Shown piece after piece: positions 18,171 to 27,013 of a DNA stretch of 64,000 nucleotides (its first letter is position 1; every line of letters begins with the position of its first letter). This DNA comes from Rhodobacter maris (GTDB lineage: Bacteria; Pseudomonadota; Alphaproteobacteria; Rhodobacterales; Rhodobacteraceae). The stretch covers positions 124,001 to 188,000 of the forward strand of contig NZ_OBMT01000005.1 in assembly GCF_900217815.1 (NCBI RefSeq), read 5' to 3'. The translations under genes were made by a program, and so were the position numbers. A model generated the notes under the pieces. That model was not told where the DNA came from. It did not search any database and saw nothing but the letters and a program-made list of their open reading frames with translations.

Positions 18171-19052
18171 ATGACGATCTTCAACCTCGGCTCGATCAAC
18201 GCCGATCACTTTTACCGGCTGCCCCATCTGCCCACACCGGGCGAAACGCTTGCCGCCACCCGCTATGACCGGGGTCCGGGCGGCAAGGGGGCGAACCAGT
18301 CGGTGGCGGCGGCGCGCGCAGGCGCGGATGTGCGCCATATCGGCGCGATCGGCGCGGACGGGCGCTGGATGCGCGACGAGCTGCGCGCCGATGGGGTCGA
18401 TTGCACGCATGTCTCCGAAGTGGGCACCGCCTCGGGCCATGCGATCATCTATGTCGATGCCGAAGGCGAGAACACGATCATCCTGTTTCCCGGCGCAAAC
18501 CGGGTGGTGCCGCGGGTCTCGCTGGAGGCCGCGCTTTCGGATGCGGCACCGGGCGATTACCTGATGATGCAGAACGAAACCTCGCTGCAGCGCGAGGCGG
18601 TGGAGCTCGCCCGCAAGAAAGGGGTCTTTGTCGCCTATTCGGCCGCGCCGTTCGAGGCCGAGGCGGTGCGTGCGGTGATCGAGGGGCTCGATCTTCTGCT
18701 CCTCAATGCTGTCGAGGCCGCGCAGCTTTGCGAGGCGCTGGGCGTTGCGCTTGAAGCGCTGCCGGTGAAAGCCGTCTGCGTCACGCATGGCGCGAAGGGC
18801 GCGGTCTGGCATGACCTTGTCGGGAAGACCGAGCACCGCCAGCCCGCCTTTCCGGTCGAGCCGGTCGATACGACGGGCGCGGGCGATACTTTCGCGGGCT
18901 ATCTGGTGGCGGCGCTTTCCGAAGGGCTCGCGCCGCCCGCGGCGCTGCAACTCGCGGCAGCGGCCTCGGCGGTGAAAGTGACCCGTGCGGGCACCTCGGC
19001 CGCGGTGCCGAAGCGGGCCGAGGTGGAAGCTTTCCTGAAAGCGCGGGGCTGA
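18171..19052 (+). CDS. PfkB/ribokinase-family sugar kinase
   Basis: A 293-residue PfkB-family kinase, closest in appearance to ribokinase, which phosphorylates ribose or a related small molecule with ATP. The substrate motif GPGGKGANQSVAAARAGA is near residue 40. The catalytic and ATP motif PVDTTGAGDTFAGYLVAAL is near residue 235, with the family Asp in GAGD. The absence of a neighbouring sugar transporter leaves the substrate unclear; ribokinase or a nucleoside-type kinase are both possible. It converges on phoB with a 6-bp gap. Confidence 0.85.
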   Translation: MTIFNLGSINADHFYRLPHLPTPGETLAATRYDRGPGGKGANQSVAAARAGADVRHIGAIGADGRWMRDELRADGVDCTHVSEVGTASGHAIIYVDAEGENTIILFPGANRVVPRVSLEAALSDAAPGDYLMMQNETSLQREAVELARKKGVFVAYSAAPFEAEAVRAVIEGLDLLLLNAVEAAQLCEALGVALEALPVKAVCVTHGAKGAVWHDLVGKTEHRQPAFPVEPVDTTGAGDTFAGYLVAALSEGLAPPAALQLAAAASAVKVTRAGTSAAVPKRAEVEAFLKARG

Positions 19053-19058
19053 GGCGCC

Positions 19059-19751
19059 TTAACCCAGCGAATAACCGGTGCCGCGCACGGTGCGCACCGG
19101 ATCGGAACCGCCGTTGACCATCAGCGCCTTGCGCAACCGGCCCACATGGACGTCAATGGTGCGGGTGTCGACATAGATGTCGCGCCCCCAGACGCGGTCC
19201 AGAAGCTGATCGCGCGTCCAGACCCGGCCGGGCTTTTCCATCAGTGTCGAGAGCAGCCGGAACTCGGTCGGCCCGAGCTTGAGCGGCTGGCCGTCGCGGA
19301 ACACCCTGTGCTCGCCCGCATCGAGAATGATGTCATCAAAGCTGAGCCGCTCGCCCATCGTGGCGGGCCGGGTGCGGCGCAGCTGCGTGCGCAACCGCGC
19401 CATCAGCTCCACCACCGAATAGGGTTTCACGACATAATCATCCGCCCCGGTTTCAAGGCCGCGCACCCGGTCGGCCTCTTCCGAGCGGGCCGAGAGCATG
19501 ATGATCGGGATCGCCCGGCTGTCCGGGTTCGCCTTCACGCGTCGGCAGATCTCGATCCCCGAGACATTCGGCAGCATCCAGTCAAGCACGATCAGATCGG
19601 GCTTTTCCTCGCGCAGAAGCAACAAGGCCTCGTCACCGTTTACCGCCATCACCACGCGGAACCCCTCGGCTTCGAGGTTGTATTGCAGGACTTCGCGCTG
19701 GGCCGATTCATCCTCGACCACCAGCACGCAGGGCTGCCCGGTTCCGACCAT
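19059..19751 (-). CDS. phoB: Phosphate response regulator PhoB
   Basis: PhoB is the DNA-binding response regulator that activates the Pho regulon under phosphate limitation. The 230-residue protein has a receiver domain (LVVEDESAQREVLQYNL with the acidic pocket, phospho-acceptor Asp in LIVLDWMLPNVSG, Lys in YVVKPYS). A winged-helix output domain follows (GPTEFRLLSTLMEKPGRVWT, YVDTRTIDVHVGRLRKAL, VRTVRGTGYSL). It is the last gene of the pst operon, 3 bp after phoU. Its kinase gene phoR is not in the window. Confidence 0.95.
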   Translation of the reverse strand: MVGTGQPCVLVVEDESAQREVLQYNLEAEGFRVVMAVNGDEALLLLREEKPDLIVLDWMLPNVSGIEICRRVKANPDSRAIPIIMLSARSEEADRVRGLETGADDYVVKPYSVVELMARLRTQLRRTRPATMGERLSFDDIILDAGEHRVFRDGQPLKLGPTEFRLLSTLMEKPGRVWTRDQLLDRVWGRDIYVDTRTIDVHVGRLRKALMVNGGSDPVRTVRGTGYSLG

Positions 19752-19754
19752 GTC

Positions 19755-20465
19755 TTAGCCCTCCTGCGGCGTGAACGGGGTCACGCTGTCCGATTTCGGG
19801 CGCGGTTCCTCGGGCATCTCGCCGGTGACAAGATAGGTCACCTGCTCGGCGATCGAGGTGCACAGATCGCCCATCCGCTCGATGTTCTTGGCGATGAAAT
19901 GCAGATGCATGCAGGGCGTAATGTTGCGCGGATCTTCCATCATGTAGGTGAGGAATTCGCGGAACAGCGCGTTGTACATCTGGTCGATTTCCACGTCGCG
20001 GGCGCGCACATCGGCGGCGAGCTTCGCATCGCGCTGGATGAAGCTGTCGATCGCGTCCTTCAGCATCCCCTCGACCGCCATCGCCATGCGCCGGATCGCG
20101 CCCGAAGAGCCGCTGATCGCCGGCATCGCCACGATCACCTGCGTGCGCTTGGCGATGTTCTTGGAGTAATCGCCGACGCGCTCGAGGTTCGAGGCGATCT
20201 TGAACACGGTGAGCGCGATGCGCAGATCCGAGGCGGTGGGCGCGCGCAGCGCGATCAGCCGCGCCGCCTCGCTGTTGATCATCTCTTCGAGTTCGTCGAC
20301 CTGCTTGTCGCGCTTGCGCACGGCTTCGGCCAGTTCCTCGTCACGGTCTTCGAGCGCCTGGGCGGCATCGAGCACCTGGCTTTCGACGAGCCCCCCCATC
20401 TTCACGACCATCGCCTGAACGGCCTCCAGGTCGCGGTCGAAGGACGAAACGATATGTTGGCTCAT
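19755..20465 (-). CDS. phoU: Phosphate signalling protein PhoU
   Basis: PhoU couples the Pst transporter to the PhoR kinase and keeps the regulon off when phosphate is ample. The 236-residue protein is helical with two PhoU repeats, each with the metal-binding pattern: FKIASNLERVGDYSKNIAKR in the first and HFIAKNIERMGDLCTSIAEQ in the second. It lies between pstB and phoB on the same strand. Confidence 0.96.
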   Translation of the reverse strand: MSQHIVSSFDRDLEAVQAMVVKMGGLVESQVLDAAQALEDRDEELAEAVRKRDKQVDELEEMINSEAARLIALRAPTASDLRIALTVFKIASNLERVGDYSKNIAKRTQVIVAMPAISGSSGAIRRMAMAVEGMLKDAIDSFIQRDAKLAADVRARDVEIDQMYNALFREFLTYMMEDPRNITPCMHLHFIAKNIERMGDLCTSIAEQVTYLVTGEMPEEPRPKSDSVTPFTPQEG

Positions 20466-20478
20466 GGGATGTCTTTCC

Positions 20479-21276
20479 TCAACCGATACGGCCGGTGATG
20501 TAGCTTTCCGTGCGGGGATCGCGCGGATTGGTGAAGATCTGGCCGGTCTCGCCGAATTCGACGAGATTGCCGAGGTGGAAGAAGGCGGTGCGTTGCGACA
20601 CGCGCGCCGCCTGCTGCATCGAGTGGGTGACGATCACGACCGAGAAGTTTTCGCGCAGCTCGTCGATGAGTTCTTCAACCTGCGCGGTGGCGATCGGGTC
20701 GAGCGCCGAGCAGGGTTCGTCCATCAAGAGCACCTCGGGCGAGGTGGCGACGGCGCGGGCGATGCAGAGCCGCTGTTGTTGCCCGCCCGAAAGCCCGGTG
20801 CCCGGCGCGTCGAGCCGGTCCTTCACCTCGTTCCAGAGCGCGGCCTTGCGCAGCGCGCTTTCCACCACTTCATCCAGCTCGGCCTTGTTCTTCACGAGGC
20901 CGTGGATCTTCGGCCCGTAGGCGACGTTGTCATAGATCGACTTCGGGAACGGGTTCGGCTTCTGGAACACCATGCCGACGCGGGCGCGCAGCTGCACCGG
21001 GTCGACCTTCTTGTTATAGATGTCCTCGCCATCAAGCAGGATATCGCCTTCCACCCGGCAGATGTCGATCGTGTCGTTCATCCGGTTGATGCAGCGCAGG
21101 AAAGTCGACTTGCCGCAGCCCGAGGGGCCGATGAAGGCGGTGACCGTCTTGTCGAGAATGTCGACATCGACATCCTTGATCGCATGCGTGGTCCCGTAGA
21201 ACACCTGCACCTTGCGGGCAGAGATCTTGATATCGGTGGCGTCCACGGTTCTCTCCGTCAGTCTCATGTCATTCAT
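20479..21276 (-). CDS. pstB: Phosphate ABC transporter ATPase PstB
   Basis: PstB is the ATPase of the high-affinity phosphate importer. It has Walker [18 protein letters not shown], the PstB signature [23 protein letters not shown] signature [14 protein letters not shown] and Walker [14 protein letters not shown]. Three in-frame ATGs sit at the start; 21276 has the best-spaced AAGGA site and gives 265 residues. The pstA stop is 11 bp upstream. Confidence 0.96.
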   Translation of the reverse strand: MNDMRLTERTVDATDIKISARKVQVFYGTTHAIKDVDVDILDKTVTAFIGPSGCGKSTFLRCINRMNDTIDICRVEGDILLDGEDIYNKKVDPVQLRARVGMVFQKPNPFPKSIYDNVAYGPKIHGLVKNKAELDEVVESALRKAALWNEVKDRLDAPGTGLSGGQQQRLCIARAVATSPEVLLMDEPCSALDPIATAQVEELIDELRENFSVVIVTHSMQQAARVSQRTAFFHLGNLVEFGETGQIFTNPRDPRTESYITGRIG

Positions 21277-21287
21277 GGGTCGCATCC

Positions 21288-22625
21288 TTACCAGCGCCGT
21301 TCAAAGCGGCGACGCAGAAGCACCGCGAGGATATTCATCGCGAGCAGGAACACCAGCAGCACGATGATCGCCCCCGAAGCGCGCTCGATGAAGGCGGGGT
21401 CGGCACGTTGGGTGAAGTTGTAGACCTGAACCGGCAGCGCCGCGGCCGGATCGAGGAAGCCCTCGGGGGGCGCGGCCGGGTAGTCTTTGACAAAGGCGAC
21501 CATGCCGATGAGCAGGAGCGGCGCGGTCTCGCCCAAGGCTTGCGCCAGGCCGATGATCGTGCCGGTGAGGATGCCGGGGAGCGCGAGCGGCAGCACATGG
21601 TGGAAGATCGTCTGCATCTTCGAGGCGCCGACGCCGAGCGCGGCATCCTTGATCGAGGGCGGCACGGCTTTCAGCGCGGCGCGGGTGGCGATGATGATCG
21701 TGGGCAGAGTCATCAGCGTGAGCACGAGCCCCCCCACCAGCGGCGAGCTTTGCGGCATGCCCGCGAAGTTGATGAAAACCGCAAGGCCGAGGATGCCGAA
21801 CACGATCGAGGGCACCGCGGCGAGGTTGGCGATATTCACCTCAATGAGGTCGGTGAAGCGGTTTTGCGGCGCGAATTCCTCCAGATAGATCGAGGCGGCA
21901 ACGCCGATCGGCAGCGCGAGCACCAGCACGATGATCATCATATAGGCCGAGCCGAGGATCGCCACGCCCAGCCCCGCCGATTCCGGGCGCAGCTCGGAGG
22001 CATCGGGGTTGGTGATGAAGGCGGGGTTCAGCGCGAGCTTGATCATGCCCGCGTCGCGCATCTTCTGGGCGAGCTCAAGCTGGGCGGGGGAGACGTTGCT
22101 GTCGAGCGCGGCGCTCTCCATCGTCACCCGGCCCTTGAAGAAGCCGTCGATCCGGCCGCCTGCCAGCGCCTCGAAGTCGATCGTGGTGCCGATCAGCTCG
22201 GGTTTGGCGAGCACCTGATTGCGCAGGATCGCGGGCGCTTCCTTGGAGATCAGCGCGCCGATCTCTTTCGTTTTCATGCCCTCGGGGGCGAGGCCCTTTT
22301 CCGTCACCGCTGCCTCAAGCGCCTGCGAGAGGAGCTTGCCATAGGTGATCGTGGTCGCCTTGGCGAGGTCCGCCGGGTCGCGGTTGCCCTTCGGGTCGAG
22401 GAGTTTGGCGTCGAGCGTGACGGGCAGGCTCAGCATGGTCTGCCGGAAGGCGCCAAGCCCGGAGCCGAGCACCGAGGAGAGCAGCACGATCAGCGCCAGA
22501 ACGCCGACACCGACAGCAACGACGCCATAGATGCGGAAGCGCTTTTCGGCCGAGTTGCGGGCCTTGGTGCGGGCGTCCTTGGTGTAGAGCGAGGGACGGT
22601 GTTGGGACATGTCTGCCAGTGTCAT
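21288..22625 (-). CDS. pstA: Phosphate ABC transporter permease PstA
   Basis: Membrane subunit of the phosphate importer, 445 residues. It is longer than enterobacterial PstA because of an N-terminal ~200-residue extension (one membrane helix plus a periplasmic domain) seen in alphaproteobacterial PstA. The permease core is at the C-terminal half ([58 protein letters not shown], the EAA-type loop). The start ATG overlaps the pstC stop (ATGA). Confidence 0.94.
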   Translation of the reverse strand: MTLADMSQHRPSLYTKDARTKARNSAEKRFRIYGVVAVGVGVLALIVLLSSVLGSGLGAFRQTMLSLPVTLDAKLLDPKGNRDPADLAKATTITYGKLLSQALEAAVTEKGLAPEGMKTKEIGALISKEAPAILRNQVLAKPELIGTTIDFEALAGGRIDGFFKGRVTMESAALDSNVSPAQLELAQKMRDAGMIKLALNPAFITNPDASELRPESAGLGVAILGSAYMMIIVLVLALPIGVAASIYLEEFAPQNRFTDLIEVNIANLAAVPSIVFGILGLAVFINFAGMPQSSPLVGGLVLTLMTLPTIIIATRAALKAVPPSIKDAALGVGASKMQTIFHHVLPLALPGILTGTIIGLAQALGETAPLLLIGMVAFVKDYPAAPPEGFLDPAAALPVQVYNFTQRADPAFIERASGAIIVLLVFLLAMNILAVLLRRRFERRW

Positions 22626-24082
22626 TCGTATTGCTCGCGATATTTGCGCACGATGATCAGCGCGATGATGTTGAGCACCAGCGTGAAGACGAAGAGCGTC
22701 AGGCCGAGCGCGAAGGCAACGAGGGTTTCGGGCGAGGCGAATTCGGTGTCACCGGTGAGCTGGGAGACGATTTTCACCGTCACTGTGGTCATCGCCTCGA
22801 ACGGGTTGAGCGAGAGCTTCGCCGCCGCGCCCGCGCCGAGCACCACGATCATCGTTTCGCCAATGGCGCGCGAGGCGGCGAGCAGGATCGCACCGACGAT
22901 GCCGGGCAGCGCCGCGGGCATGATCACCTGCTTGATCGTTTCCGATTGTGTGGCGCCAAGGCCGTAAGAGCCATCGCGCAGGCTTTGCGGCACCGCGTTG
23001 ATGATGTCATCCGAGAGCGAGGAGACGAAGGGGATGATCATGATCCCCATCACGAGGCCCGCGGTCATCACCGAGGAGGAGGAGGAGCCGATCCCGAGCG
23101 GCTGGGCGAAATAGTCGCGCAGCATCGGGCCGACCGTGATCAGCGCGAAGAGGCCGTACACGATGGTCGGGATGCCGGCGAGCACCTCAAGCAGCGGCTT
23201 GGCAATCGCGCGCACCTTTTTGGAGGCGTATTCCGCAAGGTAGATCGCCGCAAAGAGGCCGACCGGCACGGCGACGGCGAGCGCAATCAGCGAGACATAG
23301 AGCGTGCCCCAGATCAGCGGCCAGATGCCGAGATCGGAACCGCCGCCGAATTTCGGGTTCCATGTCAGCGAGAAGAAGAAATCCGCCGCCGGATAGAGCT
23401 GGAAGAAGTGCACCGTCTCGAAGACGAGCGAGAGCACGATGCCGACGGTGGTGGCGATGGCGACAAGCGAGGCCGCGATGAGCAGCACTTTCACAAAGGA
23501 TTCCGAGACGTTGCGGGCGCGGAACTCGGGACGGATGCGCACCATTGCAAAGCCGAGCCCGGCCAGCGCCACGGCAAGCACAGCAACCACCATCGCGGTA
23601 TGGGCGACAGTGTTGAGCGCGCGATATTCCTTCGCGGCCTGAAACACGACGGGTTTCACATTCGAGCCGAGCGCCACGCCGACATCGGCCATGCGCGAGC
23701 GGATGTCGCTCAGATCGGCGCGCATGGTTGAGATGTCGGCCTCGCTCAGGCGCCCCTGGGCGACGACGAGGTCGATGCCTTCGGCGATGCGTCGCACATC
23801 GCTCATCACGAGGCCGATGTTGGCGCCTTCGGGGAGTTCACTGGCGGGAAGCATCTCGACGACGCGGGCTTCGATCAGCGCGGGCTGCGCGAGAAGCCAG
23901 AGCGCCATCAGCAGGAAGGCGGGCACGGCGGTAAACAAGGCCACCGTCTGGCCGTAATATCCGGGGAGGGAATGGAGTTTGCGAAGGTCTCCCTTGGCCG
24001 ACTTCAGCGCACGCATGCGCCCGAGAATGAAGCCGCCGATGGCGAGAACAAGCACGAGAGCCGCGAGAAGGCCGATGGTCAT
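22622..24082 (-). CDS. pstC: Phosphate ABC transporter permease PstC
   Basis: Second membrane subunit of the phosphate importer, 486 residues, again with a long N-terminal region (membrane helices plus a loop domain around residues 60-150). The permease core has PVGLFAAIYLAEYASKKVRA, LEVLAGIPTIVYGLFAL and SYGLGATQSETIKQVIMPAAL (EAA loop). It lies downstream of pstS, separated by a stable hairpin, and overlaps pstA by 4 bp. The extension may serve signalling to PhoR; that part is inference. Confidence 0.94.
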   Translation of the reverse strand: MTIGLLAALVLVLAIGGFILGRMRALKSAKGDLRKLHSLPGYYGQTVALFTAVPAFLLMALWLLAQPALIEARVVEMLPASELPEGANIGLVMSDVRRIAEGIDLVVAQGRLSEADISTMRADLSDIRSRMADVGVALGSNVKPVVFQAAKEYRALNTVAHTAMVVAVLAVALAGLGFAMVRIRPEFRARNVSESFVKVLLIAASLVAIATTVGIVLSLVFETVHFFQLYPAADFFFSLTWNPKFGGGSDLGIWPLIWGTLYVSLIALAVAVPVGLFAAIYLAEYASKKVRAIAKPLLEVLAGIPTIVYGLFALITVGPMLRDYFAQPLGIGSSSSSVMTAGLVMGIMIIPFVSSLSDDIINAVPQSLRDGSYGLGATQSETIKQVIMPAALPGIVGAILLAASRAIGETMIVVLGAGAAAKLSLNPFEAMTTVTVKIVSQLTGDTEFASPETLVAFALGLTLFVFTLVLNIIALIIVRKYREQYE

Positions 24083-24104
24083 GGCAAGATCCGGTCAAGG
24101 GAAA

Positions 24105-24126
24105 GGTGGCGCCCGAAGGCGCCACC
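24105..24126 (-). promoter_or_regulatory. Intercistronic hairpin between pstS and pstC
   Basis: GGTGGCGCC-CGAA-GGCGCCACC, a 9-bp perfect stem with a 4-nt loop in the 58-bp gap between pstS and pstC. No T tract follows, so it probably stabilises the pstS message or attenuates read-through. That would give more periplasmic PstS than permease, as is common in binding-protein operons. Confidence 0.6.
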
Positions 24127-24140
24127 TGGGAAGGTTTGGC

Positions 24141-25175
24141 TCAGTTGAGCGGGCCCATCGGGGTGCCGGCGGCAACCATCGCCTGGGTCGCGGCCAGTTC
24201 CGGGTCCGACACGAGGCCATAGGCCGCGAGCGGGCCGTTCGGGCCGGCCATTTCGTCGGAGACGAAGAAGTCGATGTACTCTTGCAGGCCCGGGATCACG
24301 CCGAGATGCGCTTTCTTCACGTAGAAGTAGAGCGGACGCGAGACGGGGTAGGTGCCGTCGGCGATGGTTTCGGTCGAGGGAACGATGCCCGACATGGTGG
24401 CGACGCGCAGCTTGTCGGTGTTGTTTTGGTAGAACGACAGGCCGAACACGCCGATCGCGTTCTTGTTCGCGTCGAGGCGCGAGAGCGTCTCGGTGTAGTC
24501 GCCGTCGATGTCGACCGAGGTGCCGTCGGTGCGCAGCGCGAGGCAGGCTTTCTCGCCGTCTTTTTCGCCCATGGCGGCAACGAAGGCTTCTTCGGCGCCG
24601 GTGGCCTTGCAGCCCGCTTCCAGCACTTTGATGTCGAACACTTCACGGGTGCCGTGCTTGGTGCCCGGGATGAAGGCGAGGATGTCTTGTTCCGGCAGCG
24701 CGGCGTTCACGTCGTGCCAGGTTTTCGCGGTGTTCGGGACGAGCGCGCCGTCTTTCATCACTTGCGCGGCGAGCGCGTTGTACCAGTCGGCCGGGGTGAA
24801 GGCGAAGTCGGCGCCGTTGATGTCCGAGGCGAAGACGATGCCGTCATAGCCGATGCGGACTTCCATGATTTCGTCGACGCCATTGGCTTTGCAGGTGTCG
24901 ATGTCGGATTGCTTGATGCGGCTCGACGAGTTCGCGATGTCGATGGTGTTCTCGCCCACGCCTTCGCAGAGCTTCTTGCGGCCCGCGCCCGAACCGCCGC
25001 CTTCCACGACCGGGGTCGGAAAGTCGAAGTTTTCGCCGAAGGCTTCGGCAACGATGGTGGCATAGGGCAGCACGGTCGAGGAACCGGCCGACTGGATCTG
25101 GTCGCGGGCAAGCGCGCCCGCGGTGGAAGCGGCCAGGATGGCCAGCGCCGAGACGCCGATTTTCGCGGTGTTCAT
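24141..25175 (-). CDS. pstS: Periplasmic phosphate-binding protein PstS
   Basis: PstS captures phosphate in the periplasm and delivers it to PstCA. The 344-residue precursor has a Sec signal peptide (KIGVSALAILAASTAGALA, cleavage near residue 23). Next come the phosphate-loop motifs QSAGSSTVLPYATIVAEAF, VEGGGSGAGRKKLCEG and IDIANSSSRIKQ. An AGGAGTGATCC ribosome site precedes the ATG. It is the first gene of pstSCAB-phoU-phoB and is preceded by a Pho box. Confidence 0.96.
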   Translation of the reverse strand: MNTAKIGVSALAILAASTAGALARDQIQSAGSSTVLPYATIVAEAFGENFDFPTPVVEGGGSGAGRKKLCEGVGENTIDIANSSSRIKQSDIDTCKANGVDEIMEVRIGYDGIVFASDINGADFAFTPADWYNALAAQVMKDGALVPNTAKTWHDVNAALPEQDILAFIPGTKHGTREVFDIKVLEAGCKATGAEEAFVAAMGEKDGEKACLALRTDGTSVDIDGDYTETLSRLDANKNAIGVFGLSFYQNNTDKLRVATMSGIVPSTETIADGTYPVSRPLYFYVKKAHLGVIPGLQEYIDFFVSDEMAGPNGPLAAYGLVSDPELAATQAMVAAGTPMGPLN

Positions 25176-25259
25176 GGATCACTCCTGAATGTCATTGCGG
25201 GCCGATCTGGCCTCGGCGCCCGGCTTAGGCCCGGCCCATGACGCTAATGCAAAAAATAC

Positions 25260-25278
25260 ATGACAGTTATATGACAAC
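25260..25278 (-). promoter_or_regulatory. Pho box upstream of pstS
   Basis: On the minus strand GTTGTCATATAACTGTCAT contains two TGTCAT direct repeats 11 bp apart, a close match to the PhoB box CTGTCATAWAWCTGTCAY. It lies about 85 bp before the pstS start and is followed by an A/T-rich stretch. It lies on the promoter side of a PhoB-type operon, so direct PhoB activation is likely. Confidence 0.85.
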
Positions 25279-25286
25279 CCGGCGGC

Positions 25287-25949
25287 TCAGCCGCGCGCAA
25301 GCGCCGCAGCAATCAAGGCGGGCACGCCCGCGGTTTCGCCAATCGCGGGGAGGAGCGGGCCGCGATGGCCCGCCTCGGCAAGCGATTTTGGAATATCCAG
25401 AGCCACATGGCCGGCGCGGAGGGCGAAAAGCGGCAGGCAGACCGCGTCGCGGTGATGGCTCGCAATCAGGCGCAGATGCGGTTCCTCCTCAAGGAAGGCC
25501 AGCACCAGCCGATGATGCGGCAGAATCTCGGCGAGCTGCCGCGCCAGCGCTTCGGTGGTCTCGCGCGAGCTGCGGGCGGCTTCGGAGCCGTGGGCGACCA
25601 GAATCACCTCGGTACAACCTGCGGCGGAAATCGCCTTTGCCACCAGCTCTGGCAGGGCCGGATCGCGACCGAAAGGCGGCAGGATCGGCGCCGCATGGCC
25701 CAGTTCGGCCAGCCGTCGCGGAAGCTGTACCCGCGTGAACCAGCCCTCGGCCATGAAGAACGGATAGACCGGCGCCTGCGGTTGCGCAACGAGCGCGGCG
25801 CGCAAGGCACCGGGGCAGGCAAGGGTTGCCGCGCCAATCTGCCAGTCCGGCAGGAGAGCATTCACCTGAGCCGCGAGATCTTGCAGCTTGCGGTCAGCGG
25901 GGATCGGGTCGGACGGAAACCCATGGGCGACAATCAGGGCATTTCTCAT
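25287..25949 (-). CDS. CbiX/SirB-like chelatase-domain protein
   Basis: A 220-residue protein with a CbiX/SirB-type chelatase fold, the family that inserts Co or Fe into sirohydrochlorin. It appears to hold two half-domains. The first opens ALIVAHGFPSDP with the metal-binding His and has PVYPFFMAEGWFTRVQLPRRL. The second opens EVILVAHGSEAARSSRETTEALA and has VCLPLFALRAGHVALDIP. No tetrapyrrole genes adjoin it, so the substrate is uncertain. Its 3' end lies 9 bp from the Pho box of pstS; it is in the same direction but probably a separate unit. Confidence 0.75.
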   Translation of the reverse strand: MRNALIVAHGFPSDPIPADRKLQDLAAQVNALLPDWQIGAATLACPGALRAALVAQPQAPVYPFFMAEGWFTRVQLPRRLAELGHAAPILPPFGRDPALPELVAKAISAAGCTEVILVAHGSEAARSSRETTEALARQLAEILPHHRLVLAFLEEEPHLRLIASHHRDAVCLPLFALRAGHVALDIPKSLAEAGHRGPLLPAIGETAGVPALIAAALARG

Positions 25950-26064
25950 ACGCCAAGCCTAACGCAGCGACGCAAGACGGCAAGGGTGCGCGCGGCCGGA
26001 ATTTGCGTCATTCTCTCCCGGTTTCGCTCGCAGAAGGGGGGAGGATGATGTCCGAGGAGAATGG

Positions 26065-26096
26065 TTAACCGATAGTAACCACAAGTCTATGATAAT
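26065..26096 (+). promoter_or_regulatory. Sigma-70-like promoter of a possible RNA gene
   Basis: TTAACC (26065-26070), 17-nt spacer, TATGAT (26088-26093, overlapping GATAAT). The spacing is ideal and the -10 matches five of six positions. GTTAACC and GTAACC also form a short direct repeat. No protein gene lies downstream on this strand, so the promoter would drive a noncoding RNA. Confidence 0.45.
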
Positions 26097-26102
26097 ACGT
26101 CA

Positions 26103-26260
26103 TATTGTTGGGACTAATCAGTTGCGGCGAATCCCTGGTTCGCCTAGAAAGAACCTACCGGCCAGGACGGTCAGGACCCGAATTTACAGTTTCACGTGTG
26201 GTGCGTAGGGGAACACGTGGGGTGAGGAGGGTCCTGGTAGGGGTGCCGGGACCCTCCGCT
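26103..26260 (+). ncRNA. Candidate structured RNA, family not recognised
   Basis: Downstream of the promoter-like sequence are four inverted repeats. H1 is GGCGAA/TTCGCC (26126-26144). H2 pairs CCTACC and AGGAC (26154-26168) with GTCCTGGTAGG (26231-26241), leaving a 4-nt bulge. H3 is CACGTGT/ACACGTG (26193-26219). H4 is GGAGGGTCC/GGACCCTCC (26226-26257). H2 and H4 share bases and cannot form together. The length suits a small RNA, but I saw no tmRNA tag, SRP, RNase P or clear 6S signature, and no T tract after H4. The H4 repeat could instead be a terminator for the minus-strand EVE gene. Confidence 0.35.
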
Positions 26261-26323
26261 TATTCTGGCTTTCCGACTCTGCCTGCGGCCTTGGCCGTGG
26301 CATCGATGTGCCGTTTTAGCGCC

Positions 26324-26743
26324 TCAGGGTGCGACGCCGCCAAGCGCGCAAACGATCTGCCATTCCTCTTCCGTCACCGGTTGCACCGAAAGCCGCATGC
26401 AGGTGACAAGCGACATCTTGGTCAGTCGCGGGTCTGCCTTCACCTCGCTCAGCGTCACCGGGCGGGCAAGCGGGCGGATCGCGCGGATGTCGACGCAATC
26501 CCAGCGTGGGTCATCGGTGGTGGAATCGGGGTGGGAGAGCGCGCAGACCTCGACGATGCCGACGATCTCCTTGCCGATGTTGGAATGATAAAAGAAGCCC
26601 TGATCGCCCAACTGCATCGCACGCATGTTGTTGCGCGCCATGTAGTTGCGCACGCCGTGCCATTCCTCGCCCACGTCGCCCTTGGCCACCTGCATGTCCC
26701 AGGACCAGACGTTCGGCTCCGATTTGAAGAGCCATTTCGCCAT
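26324..26743 (-). CDS. EVE-domain protein
   Basis: A 139-residue EVE-domain protein, a PUA-like fold related to YTH that is thought to bind modified nucleic-acid bases. The family opening is MAKWLFKSEPNVWSWDM. It continues with WHGVRNYMARNNMRAMQLGDQGFFYHSN and ends with a KADPRLTKMSLVTCMRLSV segment, all as in small stand-alone EVE proteins. The start ATG overlaps the stop of the upstream YciI gene (ATGA), so the pair is co-translated. Its physiological target is unknown. Confidence 0.9.
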   Translation of the reverse strand: MAKWLFKSEPNVWSWDMQVAKGDVGEEWHGVRNYMARNNMRAMQLGDQGFFYHSNIGKEIVGIVEVCALSHPDSTTDDPRWDCVDIRAIRPLARPVTLSEVKADPRLTKMSLVTCMRLSVQPVTEEEWQIVCALGGVAP

Positions 26744-27012
26744 CAGCCGATCACCTTTTTCCATTCCTGCACGCTCACGCTCTCAAAGAGCCCGGCCGCG
26801 GCATAGGGATCGCCCGCGGCCCAGGCCTGCGCAGCGTCAAGGCTGTCACATTCGACAATCACGAGCGAGCCGCACATCTGCCCCTCGCTCAGGAACGGCC
26901 CCGCCATCTTCACGACCCCGGTTTTCTCGATATAGGCGAGATGCGCGGCGCGGGTGTCGAGCCGGGTTTGCAGCGCCCCTTCCTTGTCACGGCAGATCAC
27001 GGCGTAAAGCAT
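26743..27012 (-). CDS. YciI-family protein
   Basis: An 89-residue YciI-like protein (dimeric alpha-beta barrel fold). Visible features are MLYAVICRDKEGALQTRL, the active-site-like His in AHLAYIEKTG, GPFLSEGQMCGSLVIVE and DPYAAAGLFESV. The biochemical role is not settled for this family. ATG 27012 lies 1 bp after the gpsA stop; a longer frame would run into gpsA. The order gpsA-yciI-EVE suggests one operon with tsaD upstream. Confidence 0.88.
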   Translation of the reverse strand: MLYAVICRDKEGALQTRLDTRAAHLAYIEKTGVVKMAGPFLSEGQMCGSLVIVECDSLDAAQAWAAGDPYAAAGLFESVSVQEWKKVIG

Positions 27013-27013
27013 G

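Larger units (their letters stand above)
25950..26323. other. 374-bp gene-free region with promoter-like and inverted-repeat signals
   Basis: The longest stretch without a credible protein gene. It is more A/T-rich around 26060-26200 than the flanking genes. It holds a sigma-70-like promoter reading rightward (26065-26096) and at least four inverted repeats (26126-26257). No reading frame with family features was seen; a 7-codon frame at 26045-26068 is too small to call. The flanking genes both lie on the minus strand: EVE ends at 26324 and the CbiX-like gene starts at 25949. Confidence 0.7.

Noticed and set aside
26045..26068. Seven-codon frame (MMSEENG) with a good ribosome-like site
   Set aside because: Too short to support, and its stop overlaps the putative -35 of the promoter-like sequence. 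It could be a leader peptide, but nothing downstream needs one.
26103..26260. Interpretation of the structured region as 6S RNA or tmRNA
   Set aside because: The length is suitable, but I found no closing terminal stem, tag reading frame or tRNA-like end.
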